From contig JAFURF010000030.1 of NCBI GenBank assembly GCA_017471965.1, positions 1 to 38,805 of the forward strand: a DNA stretch of 38,805 bases, read 5' to 3'. This document shows, piece by piece, positions 14,973 to 24,381 of the stretch. Positions within the stretch are counted from its first letter, which is position 1; each line of letters begins with the position of its first letter. A program made the translations under genes and the position numbers. The DNA is from Bacteroidales bacterium (GTDB lineage: Bacteria; Bacteroidota; Bacteroidia; Bacteroidales; UBA932). A model generated the notes under the pieces. The model was given only the letters and a program-made list of their open reading frames with translations. It ran no database searches and was not told the DNA's origin.

Positions 14973-16312
14973 ACCTTGTCGCTGCGGCGCAGACGGGTCT
15001 CTTCGATGGCGCGGCAGGCCTGTTCGTTGCAGCCGTCGCCGCACAGGCTCAGGGCCTCTTCGCGTGCGCCCGGCACGACATCCTTCCAGTTGATCGGAAT
15101 TGAGCAATATGTGCCCTTGGGGGCTTCCTGGACAGGCTTCAGGTCTACCCTGATCTCTGGTACCGTGTATTCCACACAGCCTGATGTAGGGCCGATGATG
15201 AGTATCTTGTCGCCGACTTTCAGAGAATAGGACTCTATCAGTATTTCCGCAACACCCAACTTGCCGAACCAGTTGGTGATCTTGCCGCAGTATGCCTTCT
15301 TGCGGGTGGCGGTGCTTCCATAGACATCACACCATTCGCCCAGACGTGCGCCCTGATAGTAGCCGTCCCAGAACCCTCTGTTGAACACTTCCGCAAGTTC
15401 TGCCTTCATGGATGCTCCGAGTTCAGGAGTATATGTCCCTTCACATACCGCGTCTGCTGCCCTGCGGTAGCATGATGCCACTCTCTTTACATATTCTGCC
15501 GAGCGTGCACGGCCCTCGATCTTGAACACGGTGACTCCCGCGTCGATGATCTTGTCCATGAACTCTATGGTGCAGAGGTCTTTAGGGGACATTATGTATT
15601 TGTTGTCGATCTCAAGTTGCATTCCGGTCTCCCTGTCTTCCACCTTGTATGCGCGGCGGCACAACTGGTAGCATGAGCCTCTGTTGGCTGATGCCCCGTA
15701 TTCATGGAGACTGAGGTAACATTTTCCGGAAATGGCCATGCAGAGCGCTCCGTGGGCGAACATCTCGATCTCGACGAGGCGTCCTGAAGGGCCGCATATG
15801 TTGTCGCGGTCGATGATTGCCTTGATTTCCTTTACCTGACCGAGATTGAGTTCGCGGGCAAGGACTATCACGTCTGCAAACTGGGCGTAGAAACGCAAAG
15901 CCTCAGCGTTGGAGATGCTGAGTTGCGTCGATATGTGGACTTCCACCCCTATCTGACGGGCATAGATGATGGCTGCCATGTCGGATGCGATCACGGCGGT
16001 GATGCCTGCCTTCTTTGCTGCGTCAAGGGTGCGCTTCATGTCGTCGAGGTCCTCGCCGAAAAGTGCTATGTTGAGGGTCAGATAGGTCTTGACCCCGAAT
16101 TCCGAGCATATTCTGACTATTTCTTCAAGGTCGGTCATCTTGAAGTTGTTGGCCGAGTGGGAGCGCATGTTGAGTTTCTCGACTCCGAAGTAGACAGAGT
16201 CGGCTCCTCCCTGTATTGCTGCGTGCAGGCATTCAAAATTGCCTGCCGGTGCCATGATTTCGAGAGCCTTTCTGCCAAAGGCTCCCGAAATGTTGTTTTC
16301 AGTATTCTTCAT
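14948..16312 (-). CDS. Peptidase U32 family protein (RNA hydroxylation type)
   Basis: The 454-residue product carries the U32 signature (EMFAHGALCMAISGKCYLS) followed by NRGSCYQLCRRAY, whose cysteines bind an iron-sulfur cluster in studied members. Though named as peptidases, characterised bacterial homologues (TrhP/YegQ and RlhA) take part in hydroxylation of tRNA uridine 34 or of 23S rRNA. The N-terminal part is a TIM-barrel-like domain (MAPAGNFECLHAAIQGGADS) and the C-terminal part a small beta domain. Which RNA this one serves is not certain. An open frame extends to 16363 inside the upstream gene, but the ATG at 16312 (MKNTENN) starts right after that gene's stop and is preferred. Confidence 0.87.
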   Translation of the reverse strand: MKNTENNISGAFGRKALEIMAPAGNFECLHAAIQGGADSVYFGVEKLNMRSHSANNFKMTDLEEIVRICSEFGVKTYLTLNIALFGEDLDDMKRTLDAAKKAGITAVIASDMAAIIYARQIGVEVHISTQLSISNAEALRFYAQFADVIVLARELNLGQVKEIKAIIDRDNICGPSGRLVEIEMFAHGALCMAISGKCYLSLHEYGASANRGSCYQLCRRAYKVEDRETGMQLEIDNKYIMSPKDLCTIEFMDKIIDAGVTVFKIEGRARSAEYVKRVASCYRRAADAVCEGTYTPELGASMKAELAEVFNRGFWDGYYQGARLGEWCDVYGSTATRKKAYCGKITNWFGKLGVAEILIESYSLKVGDKILIIGPTSGCVEYTVPEIRVDLKPVQEAPKGTYCSIPINWKDVVPGAREEALSLCGDGCNEQACRAIEETRLRRSDKVYIWAEEK

Positions 16313-16313
16313 T

Positions 16314-17291
16314 CTATTTCCTGCGTCCAAGGAGCATGTCTGCGTATCTGTGCAGCATCTCATATCTTAATTTCCCGAGGTTGAGTTGCTCTGCATATCC
16401 AAGTGCCTGTCTGTGGAATCTCTGAATCTCCTGCAGCGCCTCTTCACCTACCTGGAGACTGTCGTATATCTTCTTGACCGCCTCTATCTTTGCGTCCTTT
16501 TCTTCATCGGTTCCCACCGGCATGGCCATGGCTTCCTCAAGTGCTCCGGTGCCGGCCTTTTCGAGTGCCCGGGTCAGGAGCCAACTCTTCTTGTTGTTCA
16601 CGATATCACCGCCGATGGCCTTTCCGAACACCTTCGGGTCTCCATATGTGTCAAGCCAGTCGTCAGCGATCTGGAAGGCCAGTCCGAGGTCGTAGCCGAA
16701 CTTGTACAGGAGATCCGCTTCCTTGTCCGAAGCGCCCGCTATAAGGGCTCCCATCTTTGCCGAGCATGCGATGAGGACTGCGGTCTTGAGTCCGATCATC
16801 TTCAGATAATCATCCATAGGCACCTGGGCCAGGTCTTCGAAATCCATGTCATACTGCTGGCCTTCACATACCTGTGCGGCAGTAGTGGAGAACAGTTCAA
16901 GGACAGCGGGGACTGTCTTTGCCGGAGCCTTCGCTATCATCCTGTAACTCTCGATAGACATTACGTCTCCGGAAAGGATTGCAGTATTCTCGTCCCATTT
17001 CCTGTATACGGTCGGTACGCCTCGACGGACGTCAGCCTTGTCCATTATGTCGTCATGGATCAGGGTGAAACTGTGGAATACCTCCAGTGCCGCAGCGGGT
17101 GAAAGAATCTCCTCCGTGAACTCTTCCTTGAAAAGGGCGTATGCAGTCAGGCAGAGGCGAGGCCTTATCCTTTTGCCTCCGATTTCGATCATATACCTCA
17201 GAGGGTCGTATAGTCCTGCCGGTTCCGCTGTAAACCTGAGGTTTGCAAACATCTCTTTCAGAGTGCTTTCTATGTGGCTTTCCTGTATCAT
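16314..17291 (-). CDS. Polyprenyl (geranylgeranyl/farnesyl-type) diphosphate synthase
   Basis: The 325-residue enzyme condenses isopentenyl diphosphate with allylic diphosphates to make isoprenoid precursors. The first aspartate-rich motif DDIMD is at 80-84, followed by RRG, and the second reads QIADDWLDTYGD. The residue five places before the first motif is Phe, which in the family tends to limit chain length to C15-C20; this is a rule of thumb. The frame opens far upstream, but the ATG at 17291 (MIQESHIEST) matches the family start and sits 29 bases after the promoter box. The U32 gene follows directly in the same operon. Confidence 0.92.
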   Translation of the reverse strand: MIQESHIESTLKEMFANLRFTAEPAGLYDPLRYMIEIGGKRIRPRLCLTAYALFKEEFTEEILSPAAALEVFHSFTLIHDDIMDKADVRRGVPTVYRKWDENTAILSGDVMSIESYRMIAKAPAKTVPAVLELFSTTAAQVCEGQQYDMDFEDLAQVPMDDYLKMIGLKTAVLIACSAKMGALIAGASDKEADLLYKFGYDLGLAFQIADDWLDTYGDPKVFGKAIGGDIVNNKKSWLLTRALEKAGTGALEEAMAMPVGTDEEKDAKIEAVKKIYDSLQVGEEALQEIQRFHRQALGYAEQLNLGKLRYEMLHRYADMLLGRRK

Positions 17292-17319
17292 GATGCTATA
17301 TGTGCTTATCTGTATCCGA

Positions 17320-17327
17320 CAAAGATA
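17320..17327 (-). promoter_or_regulatory. Promoter -7 element of the polyprenyl synthase-U32 operon
   Basis: TATCTTTG on the minus strand; 21 bases separate it from the divergent rsgA box. Confidence 0.65.
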
Positions 17328-17348
17328 ATGATAAAAACGGAATTTATG

Positions 17349-17356
17349 TATCTTTG
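17349..17356 (+). promoter_or_regulatory. Promoter -7 element of rsgA
   Basis: TATCTTTG ends 16 bases before the rsgA ATG at 17373. It argues against the longer open frame that begins at 17274. Confidence 0.65.
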
Positions 17357-17372
17357 CAGAAATATACGGGAT

Positions 17373-18344
17373 ATGACTATAAAAGGAGAAGCGACAGTCG
17401 TAAAGCATACGGGAAGCCATTATCTGCTGTCCCGTCTTCCTCAGTGGGACCTGTTTCCTGCTGTACTAAGAGGCAAGATCCGTCTTAAGGGATCGTCGGC
17501 AACCAATCCGGTGGCCGTCGGAGATATCGTTGATTTCGAGGCCGAGGTCACGCAATCAGATGACTGCATGTCATCAGCCGTGTCGTTGGAGAATCCCGCC
17601 GTGATCACCTCTGTCCATCCGCGTCGCAACTACATCATCCGCAAATCCACCAACCTTTCCCGTCAGTCCCACATCATCGCGGCTAACCTTGACCGTGCTT
17701 TCATCATAGCGACAATAGATTATCCTGAGATAAAACTTCCGTTCCTGGACCGTATACTGGTCACCTGTGAGGTCTATAACATCCCGGTCACCATCGTTCT
17801 GAACAAGGTGGACCTGTATCGTGAAAGCCACAAGGAGATGCTTGAGGCCTTCCACGAAATATATGAAGGTGCCGGCTATCCCGTGATGGAGGTTTCTGCC
17901 CTTACGGGGGAAGGCGTAGATGCACTCAGAGATGCATGCAAGGGTCATGTCTCACTGTTTTCAGGAGTGTCGGGAGTGGGAAAATCATCCCTGATCAAGG
18001 CTCTTGATCCGACTCTTGACCCGAGGGTGGGAGAGATTTCTGACGTACACCTTCAGGGAAAGCATACCACGACGTTCTATGAGATGTATGCCTTGTCCTC
18101 TCCCGGTTTCATAGTCGACACACCGGGCCTGCGAGGCTTCGGACTTGTCGACCTCAAGAAGGAAGAGATAGCCCTTTACTTTCCTGAAATGCTCAAGGCT
18201 TCGGAAGGCTGCCGTTTCGCTCCATGTACGCATACCCATGAACCGGGATGTGCCGTTAAGGAGGCCGTAGAAGCCGGTGAAATCAGTTATGAGCGCTACA
18301 GTTCCTACCTGGGCATGCTTGACGAGGAGGGGAAATATCGGTAG
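17373..18344 (+). CDS. rsgA: Small ribosomal subunit biogenesis GTPase RsgA
   Basis: The 323-residue GTPase binds the maturing 30S subunit and checks the decoding centre late in assembly. It has the expected order: OB fold (1-75), then a circularly permuted G domain with G4 NKVD at 144-147, G5 SALTG at 175-179, G1 GVSGVGKSS at 198-206 and G3 DTPG at 249-252. A zinc knuckle follows with C280, C285, H287 and C293. The start at 17373 (MTIKGEATVV) is set by the promoter just upstream and by the family's N-terminus. The MATE gene begins 7 bases after the stop, so both share the promoter. Confidence 0.95.
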   Translation: MTIKGEATVVKHTGSHYLLSRLPQWDLFPAVLRGKIRLKGSSATNPVAVGDIVDFEAEVTQSDDCMSSAVSLENPAVITSVHPRRNYIIRKSTNLSRQSHIIAANLDRAFIIATIDYPEIKLPFLDRILVTCEVYNIPVTIVLNKVDLYRESHKEMLEAFHEIYEGAGYPVMEVSALTGEGVDALRDACKGHVSLFSGVSGVGKSSLIKALDPTLDPRVGEISDVHLQGKHTTTFYEMYALSSPGFIVDTPGLRGFGLVDLKKEEIALYFPEMLKASEGCRFAPCTHTHEPGCAVKEAVEAGEISYERYSSYLGMLDEEGKYR

Positions 18345-18350
18345 GGATAT

Positions 18351-19748
18351 ATGAAACAGATCAACAGAGACATACTGAAACTGGCAATCCCCAGCATACT
18401 GGCTAACATAACCGTTCCGATAGTCGGCATGGTCGACATAGCGGTGGCCGGACATCTGGATACGAGTGCGGCGACCATGATCGGAGGCATAGCGATAGGC
18501 ACCATGCTTTTCGATCTCCTTTATTGGAACTTCGGCTTTCTACGTGTCGGAACAGGCGGCCTTGCAGCCCAGGCTTTTGGCCGGGGTGACCGCAAGGAGG
18601 CGGCAAAGATCCTTTCACGTGCCCTGGGCATTGCTCTGGCATGTGCCTTTCTTCTGATTATCATCCAATGGATATTCGTCAATCTGGCCTTTCTGGTTGT
18701 GGACTGCACCCCTCAGGTGCAGGAACTTGCCTCCAGATATTTCTTCATAAGAATATGGGCCGCTCCTGCCACACTGAGCCTCATGGCCTTCAAAGGGTGG
18801 TTCATAGGCATGCAGGACAGTGTCAGTCCGATGGTCACGGATCTTGTCGTGAACGGAATGAATGTCCTGATGAGCATCGTCCTTGCTCTGGGACTGACGG
18901 TCGGACCGCTCCATTTCGATGGCATCGGCTTCGCAGGAATCGCGGCAGGTACCGTGATTGCACAGTATTCCGGTCTGGCAGCGGCCGTAATGCTGCTTCT
19001 TGTAAAATATCGCCGGAGCACCTTGTCGGCCATGTCTGCCGATGATCTGAAGACCGTCTTCAAAGGCGATGACACCCGCAGGTTCTTCAGCATGAACACG
19101 GACCTGTTCGTCCGTTCCCTCTGCTTTATCGCAATATATATAGGCTTTACAGTGATTTCCGCCCGATACGGTGACCTGCTTCTTGCGGTAAGTTCCATAA
19201 TGATGAAGATTCTGATGATATTCTCATATTTCACCGACGGCTTCGCATATGCCGGAGAGGCCATGACCGGAAGATATATCGGTGCCGGAGACAAGGACAT
19301 GACGGTCAGTACCGTGAAATGGACTTTCGTATGGAGCATGTCCATTGCCGTGATATTCATGGGAATATATCATTGGGCAGGAGTCCCTCTGCTGAGGATG
19401 ATGACTTCGGATGCGGCTGTGGTGGAAATGGCGGAGGCCTACCTTCCGTGGCTTCTGCTGATGCCGGTCTTCGGATGTGCCGCCTTCACATGGGATGGCA
19501 TCTACATCGGTGCCACGGCAACCCGGGATATGAGGAACTCGATGCTGTGGGCTGTGGCTGCCTTTGCCGTTGTCTGGGCTGCCGGAATCATGGTTCTTCA
19601 GTGGGCCGGAACCGACGGCGACCGTTACGGCATAATGGCCGTACATGTCCTCATGGGTGCCTATTTCGCTCATCTTCTTGCCCGTACGGTTCATCTGTCC
19701 GTAAGGTATCGCAGTGTTGTTCTTAATGGATTTTTAGTATCTTTGTAA
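18351..19748 (+). CDS. MATE-family multidrug/toxin efflux transporter
   Basis: The 465-residue inner membrane protein has 12 hydrophobic segments in two similar halves, as in the MATE family (DinF-like branch). Family members export organic cations or drugs in exchange for Na+ or H+. Recognisable stretches are AIPSILANITVPIVGMVDIAV at the start and FLRVGTGGLAAQAFGRGD in the first half. It lies 7 bases after rsgA. The physiological substrate cannot be told. The final codons overlap the promoter-like box of the next gene. Confidence 0.9.
   Translation: MKQINRDILKLAIPSILANITVPIVGMVDIAVAGHLDTSAATMIGGIAIGTMLFDLLYWNFGFLRVGTGGLAAQAFGRGDRKEAAKILSRALGIALACAFLLIIIQWIFVNLAFLVVDCTPQVQELASRYFFIRIWAAPATLSLMAFKGWFIGMQDSVSPMVTDLVVNGMNVLMSIVLALGLTVGPLHFDGIGFAGIAAGTVIAQYSGLAAAVMLLLVKYRRSTLSAMSADDLKTVFKGDDTRRFFSMNTDLFVRSLCFIAIYIGFTVISARYGDLLLAVSSIMMKILMIFSYFTDGFAYAGEAMTGRYIGAGDKDMTVSTVKWTFVWSMSIAVIFMGIYHWAGVPLLRMMTSDAAVVEMAEAYLPWLLLMPVFGCAAFTWDGIYIGATATRDMRNSMLWAVAAFAVVWAAGIMVLQWAGTDGDRYGIMAVHVLMGAYFAHLLARTVHLSVRYRSVVLNGFLVSL
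19738..19745 (+). promoter_or_regulatory. Promoter -7 element inside the end of the MATE gene
   Basis: TATCTTTG overlaps the last codons of the MATE gene (residues Val-Ser-Leu) and ends 17 bases before the transporter ATG at 19763. The spacing fits the other promoters, so the next operon probably has its own start. Confidence 0.55.
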
Positions 19749-19762
19749 GAATTTGCACAGAT

Positions 19763-21130
19763 ATGAGTCTATATTCATTTTACAGGATAAGCAAGCCTTC
19801 GGCGGTAAAGGTGGAGCCTGACAAGGCAGATGCAAGATACAGGTCTTTGAGAAACAGGACCTTCTGGGGTGTTACTGCAGCATACAGTCTTTATTATGTG
19901 TGCAGGATGAGTCTGAATGTGGTGAAGCAGCCTCTGATAGATGAGGGGGTGCTTTCTGCAGGAGAACTCGGTATCATCGGATCCGCCTTCTTCTTCGTCT
20001 ATGCAGTGGGCAAGTTCATGAACGGATTCATTGCGGACTACTGCAATATCCGTAGGTTCATGGCAACAGGTCTTTTCGTTTCGTCCCTGATAAACCTCAT
20101 TCTTGGAGCGGTAGGAGTGCTGAATGATGCTTTCAGTATGTCCACGTCATTGATATTCATTCTTTTCGCGGTTCTCTGGGGTGCTAACGGATGGATGCAG
20201 TCCATGGGCTCTCCTCCAGGTGTCATATGCCTGTCCAGGTGGTTTCCGAAGTCCAAGAGAGGGACTTACTACAGTATCTTCAGTTCTACGCCATATGTGG
20301 GTGAATTCCTTTCGTTCATCATCACCGGACTGATAGTCGGCGCTCTCGGATGGAAGGCAGGATTCATTGTTGCTGCGGTTGCCGGACTCATAGGCTCGCT
20401 CATTATTCTGCTTCTCGTATCCGATACACCTGAAAGCAAGGGGCTCCCGTCTGTACAGGTCCTTTCCAGGGAAACAGTGTCAAAAGAGGATACCATGCCC
20501 ACAAAGGAACTTCAGAAATATGTCCTGAAGCATCCCGGCATATGGGTCATCGCCATTTCAAGTGCATTCATCTATATTACCAAATATGCCATAGCGGGTT
20601 GGGGAGTGCTGTTCCTTCAGAAGGCGAGAGGCTTCTCTCTGGAGGATGCCACTCAGATCATCGCGTTCTCGGCTGCCTTCGGCATTGTCGGCACCGTGCT
20701 TGCGGGCTGGCTGTCTGACAAGGTCTTCAGGAGCGACAGGGTCAAGCCTGCCGTTTTATCCGGGATTATCAGCACTTCGTCGCTGTTTCTCTTCCTGTTC
20801 GTCGGTGGCGGCTTTGTTCTTAACATCTTTTATGTATCTTTGTTCAGTCTGGCGGTCGGGGTGCTATATTGCATAGTGGCAGGCCTTATGGCTGTGGATA
20901 TAGTTCCGCGGAAAGCCACAGGAGCCGCGCTCGGAGTGGTCGGAATCTCGAGTTATGCAGCGGCTGGACTTCAGGACATAACGAGCGGCTATCTCATCCA
21001 GGGATTCATGAAGGTCGTGGATGGGGTGGATGTCTATGATTTCGGACCGGTGTCGTGGTTCTGGGTCATAGCCTCCTTGATATCGTTCGTGCTCCCGGTG
21101 CTTAACTGGAAGAAAATGAAGGAAAAATAA
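19763..21130 (+). CDS. MFS transporter, organophosphate:phosphate antiporter type
   Basis: The 455-residue membrane protein has 12 predicted helices. Its N-terminal stretch (FWGVTAAYSLYYVCRMSLNVVKQPLI) and GANGWMQSMGSPPGVICLSRWF match the GlpT/UhpT (OPA) family, which exchanges phosphate for glycerol-3-phosphate, hexose phosphates or related compounds. The substrate is not clear from sequence. Position just upstream of malQ (18-base gap) suggests a sugar-linked role, but that is inference. A promoter box at the end of the MATE gene probably drives this gene, malQ and xth together. Confidence 0.88.
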   Translation: MSLYSFYRISKPSAVKVEPDKADARYRSLRNRTFWGVTAAYSLYYVCRMSLNVVKQPLIDEGVLSAGELGIIGSAFFFVYAVGKFMNGFIADYCNIRRFMATGLFVSSLINLILGAVGVLNDAFSMSTSLIFILFAVLWGANGWMQSMGSPPGVICLSRWFPKSKRGTYYSIFSSTPYVGEFLSFIITGLIVGALGWKAGFIVAAVAGLIGSLIILLLVSDTPESKGLPSVQVLSRETVSKEDTMPTKELQKYVLKHPGIWVIAISSAFIYITKYAIAGWGVLFLQKARGFSLEDATQIIAFSAAFGIVGTVLAGWLSDKVFRSDRVKPAVLSGIISTSSLFLFLFVGGGFVLNIFYVSLFSLAVGVLYCIVAGLMAVDIVPRKATGAALGVVGISSYAAAGLQDITSGYLIQGFMKVVDGVDVYDFGPVSWFWVIASLISFVLPVLNWKKMKEK

Positions 21131-21148
21131 CACTAAAGAATTACATAT

Positions 21149-23551
21149 ATGAAACTGAACATAAGTATCGAATACAGGACAAACTGGGGCGAAGAGATTG
21201 TCCTGTGTCTTGGTGGAAAGCGCTATCCTCTTTCATATGTGTCTGACGGTCTATGGCAGGGCGAAGTGGCCCGCGTGAATGCCTCAAAGGTTTCGGAATA
21301 CGGATATGAGGTGGTTTGCGGAGGACAGACCGTCCGCACAGAATGGAAGAAGCACATATTGAGCATTCCGGAAGGCGCCAAGCCGGAAGTTGTCAATGTC
21401 TATGACAGATGGATAGACCGTCCTGAGGATGCTCCTTTCTATTCATCGGCATTTACAGATGCCATCTTCGGCAGAAAACCGTCAAAAGCGTCAAAGGCTC
21501 CTAAAGATGCGAATGTCATCATTCAGGTGGCTGCTCCTTCCCTCCGTCCTGGTGAAGTGCTTGCCCTGGCAGGCAGCGGAAAGGCTTTGAAGGACTGGAC
21601 AAAGGTGGTTCCTTTCGATGATACCCGTTTCCCTGTGTGGACTCTTGCTCTGAATGTGGCCGAGCCGTTTGCATACAAACTTCTGATTGCTGACAAGGAG
21701 ACCCTCGTGCCGGTTGCATGGGAAGACCATGAGAACAGATGGCTTGTGAATGTGCCTCAGAAGGATGAGTTCACAGTTGAGGCCGATCTTCAGGTGAAGT
21801 TCAGCGGTCGCGACTGGAAGGGTGCCGGTACAGCGATCCCGGTGTTCTCTCTGCGTACGGAGGATGACTTCGGAGTGGGTGAGTTCTACGACTTGAAGAA
21901 GATGGTGGATTGGGCTGCAGAGACCGGTCAGAGCATTCTCCAACTACTGCCTATCAATGATACCACCATGCTTCATACATGGGAGGATTCATATCCGTAC
22001 AACCCTAATTCGACTTTTGCTCTTCATCCTCAGTTCCTCCATCTGCCTGCGGCGGGTGTGAAGGAGGATGCGGAATACAAGGCCCTTCAGGCAGAACTCA
22101 ATGCTCTTGAGCAGATTGATTACGAGAGAGTGAACAATGCGAAACTTTCTCTTCTGCGCAAGGCTTTCGACAAGACGTTCAAGAAACTTTCGGCAAAGAA
22201 GGACTATCAGGAGTTCGTGGAGAAGAACAGCCATTGGCTTATCCCTTATGCGGCATTCTGCGTCCTGCGTGACCAGAACGGCACTCCTGACTTCTCGAAG
22301 TGGAAGGGATATGCGAAATACAATAAGAAGAAGGTAGGTGCATTCTGCGAGGAGCACAGGACGGACATTGACTTCTGGTGCTTCGTCCAGTACCACCTTG
22401 ACCTTCAGTTATCGGAGGTCTGCAGGTATGCTCATTCAAAGGGTGTCATCTTCAAGGGAGACCTTCCTATCGGAATCAGCCGTACCAGCGTGGATGCATG
22501 GCTCTACCCGGAACTCTTCCACATGGATTCACAGGCAGGTGCACCGCCTGATGCATTCTCTGCAGACGGACAGAACTGGGGCTTCCCTACATACAACTGG
22601 GAGAAGATGGCGGAAGACGGATATGCATGGTGGAAATCGCGTCTTGCAAAGATGTCGGAGTATTTCGATGCCTTCCGTATCGACCACATCCTCGGCTTCT
22701 TCCGCATATGGGAGATCCCTATGTGGACAAAGAGCGGCTTGAACGGATATTTCAATCCTGCACTCCCTTATCCTGCGCATGAACTTCAGAACCAGGGATT
22801 TGATGTGAATGATGACGGACTCTTCCTTCAGGATCCGCGTCAGGAAGGTCATTACCATCCTAAGATCGGAGCGCGCGACACCCAGTCATACCACATTCTT
22901 GACGCTTACCGCCGTGCGGCCTTTGACCGCCTCTACAACGACTTCTTCTACCGTCGCAACAACGAGTTCTGGAAGGATAAGGCCATGATGAAACTTCCTG
23001 CCCTTCTTGATTCGACAGGAATGCTGGCGTGTGGAGAGGATCTCGGAATGATTCCTGCCACTGTACCTCAGGTGATGGCAGATCTCAGGATCCTTTCGCT
23101 TGAGATCCAGCGTATGCCGAAGTCTGTGGAAGTGAATTTCGCCAACCCTGCATGGTATCCATATCTTTCGGTCTGCACGACATCCACACATGACATGAAT
23201 CCTATCCGTGCATGGTGGGAGGAAGACCGTCAGGTGACCGAGATGTTCTGGCACGAGATGCTCGGCGGACAGGGCGATGCTCCATATTTCTGCGAGCCTT
23301 GGATCTGCCGCCAGATTCTTGACCAGCACCTGTGGTCTCCTGCGATGCTGACCGTGCTTCCGCTTCAGGACTGGCTCTCAATGGATGCAGGTCTGCGCAG
23401 GAACAATCCTAATGAGGAACGGATCAATGTGCCTGCAAACTCACGCCACTACTGGCGCTACCGCATGCACCTGACAGTTGAGGCCCTTGCTGCTTCCGAT
23501 GAGTTCAATGCGACTCTGAAGGGCATGATCGCCGACAGCGGCCGCAGATGA
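21149..23551 (+). CDS. malQ: 4-alpha-glucanotransferase with tandem CBM20 (DPE2-like)
   Basis: The 800-residue enzyme transfers glucan segments between maltodextrins. Two starch-binding CBM20-like domains (about 1-105 and 120-220) precede a GH77 domain that starts near GTAIPVFSLRTEDDFGVGEF. The catalytic residues can be placed: nucleophile D512 in FRIDHILGFFRIWE, acid/base E630 in ACGEDLGMIP, and D682 in STHDMNP. The nucleophile-to-acid distance is 118 residues against about 48 in E. coli MalQ, so an insert of about 70 residues is present. Together with the CBM20 pair this recalls plant DPE2, which acts on maltose and heteroglycans. There is no signal peptide, so it works in the cytosol. xth follows after 15 bases. 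Confidence 0.95.
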   Translation: MKLNISIEYRTNWGEEIVLCLGGKRYPLSYVSDGLWQGEVARVNASKVSEYGYEVVCGGQTVRTEWKKHILSIPEGAKPEVVNVYDRWIDRPEDAPFYSSAFTDAIFGRKPSKASKAPKDANVIIQVAAPSLRPGEVLALAGSGKALKDWTKVVPFDDTRFPVWTLALNVAEPFAYKLLIADKETLVPVAWEDHENRWLVNVPQKDEFTVEADLQVKFSGRDWKGAGTAIPVFSLRTEDDFGVGEFYDLKKMVDWAAETGQSILQLLPINDTTMLHTWEDSYPYNPNSTFALHPQFLHLPAAGVKEDAEYKALQAELNALEQIDYERVNNAKLSLLRKAFDKTFKKLSAKKDYQEFVEKNSHWLIPYAAFCVLRDQNGTPDFSKWKGYAKYNKKKVGAFCEEHRTDIDFWCFVQYHLDLQLSEVCRYAHSKGVIFKGDLPIGISRTSVDAWLYPELFHMDSQAGAPPDAFSADGQNWGFPTYNWEKMAEDGYAWWKSRLAKMSEYFDAFRIDHILGFFRIWEIPMWTKSGLNGYFNPALPYPAHELQNQGFDVNDDGLFLQDPRQEGHYHPKIGARDTQSYHILDAYRRAAFDRLYNDFFYRRNNEFWKDKAMMKLPALLDSTGMLACGEDLGMIPATVPQVMADLRILSLEIQRMPKSVEVNFANPAWYPYLSVCTTSTHDMNPIRAWWEEDRQVTEMFWHEMLGGQGDAPYFCEPWICRQILDQHLWSPAMLTVLPLQDWLSMDAGLRRNNPNEERINVPANSRHYWRYRMHLTVEALAASDEFNATLKGMIADSGRR

Positions 23552-23566
23552 TAAAGACTCAGGAGT

Positions 23567-24343
23567 ATGTACAGATTCATTTCATGGAATGTAAACGGCC
23601 TGAGGGCTGTATGCGGCAAAGGGTTCGCCGACATATTTGTCGGACTGGATGCAGACTTCTTCTGCCTCCAGGAGACAAAGATGCAGGCAGGGCAACTTGA
23701 TCTGGAGTTTCCAGGATACCGTTCATATTGGAACTATGCTGACAAGAAAGGCTATTCCGGAACTGCGGTTTATACACGGCATGAGCCTCTGGATGTGACC
23801 TATGGCATAGGGATGGATGAGCATGACCATGAAGGCCGCGTCATAACTCTTGAGATGGAAGACTTCTATCTCGTATGTGTCTACACTCCGAATTCACAGG
23901 ATGAACTCAGACGCCTGGACTACAGAATGAGATGGGAGGATGATTTCAGGGCCTACCTCTGCAGCCTAGCCTCAAAGCCCGGAAAGGACGGTAAGACAAA
24001 AGGAGTGATCGTATGCGGAGATCTCAATGTGGCCCATCAGGAGATAGACCTCAAGAATCCGAAGAGCAACAGACGCAATGCGGGATTTACAGATGAGGAA
24101 AGGGGAAAGTTCACTGAACTTCTCGGATCAGGATTCATCGACACCTTCCGTCATTTCTATCCGGATGCCAAGGATATATACTCATGGTGGTCATACCGTT
24201 TCCAGGCCAGGCAGAAGAACGCAGGGTGGCGTATCGATTATTTCGTAGTATCGGAAAGTCTCCGCGACAGGCTGAAGGATGCCAGGATACTTACAGACAT
24301 ATTCGGCTCGGACCACTGCCCGGTGGAACTCACCATGGAATAA
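23567..24343 (+). CDS. xth: Exodeoxyribonuclease III
   Basis: The 258-residue enzyme is an AP endonuclease and 3'-5' exonuclease of base excision repair. Motifs of the exonuclease III/APE1 family are intact: WNVNGLRA at 7-14, LQETK with E36, [12 protein letters not shown], the WWSYR motif and the final GSDHCPVEL. The ATG at 23567 follows an AGGAG-like stretch, one of the few such sites here, and lies 15 bases after malQ. It is probably the last gene of the transporter-malQ-xth operon, whose terminator hairpin begins at its own stop codon. Confidence 0.95.
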   Translation: MYRFISWNVNGLRAVCGKGFADIFVGLDADFFCLQETKMQAGQLDLEFPGYRSYWNYADKKGYSGTAVYTRHEPLDVTYGIGMDEHDHEGRVITLEMEDFYLVCVYTPNSQDELRRLDYRMRWEDDFRAYLCSLASKPGKDGKTKGVIVCGDLNVAHQEIDLKNPKSNRRNAGFTDEERGKFTELLGSGFIDTFRHFYPDAKDIYSWWSYRFQARQKNAGWRIDYFVVSESLRDRLKDARILTDIFGSDHCPVELTME

Positions 24344-24381
24344 TGAAAAAAGTTGCTCGAAAAGAGCAACTTTTTTCATTA
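24341..24381. terminator. Perfect bidirectional terminator between convergent genes
   Basis: An 18-bp perfect inverted repeat (24341-24358 and 24364-24381) closes a GAAAA loop. The A-rich and T-rich ends of the arms give a U run in both directions. The outermost three bases of each arm are the TAA stops of xth and of the convergent DUF4783 gene. Confidence 0.95.

Noticed and set aside
14948-16312. Secreted collagenase-like protease
   Set aside because: The U32 name suggests a peptidase, but there is no signal peptide, and the cysteine pattern is that of the RNA hydroxylation proteins.
20835-20842. TATCTTTG inside the OPA-type transporter gene
   Set aside because: It is in the middle of a coding region with no gene start behind it, so it is probably a chance match. 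It shows that the motif alone is not proof of a promoter.
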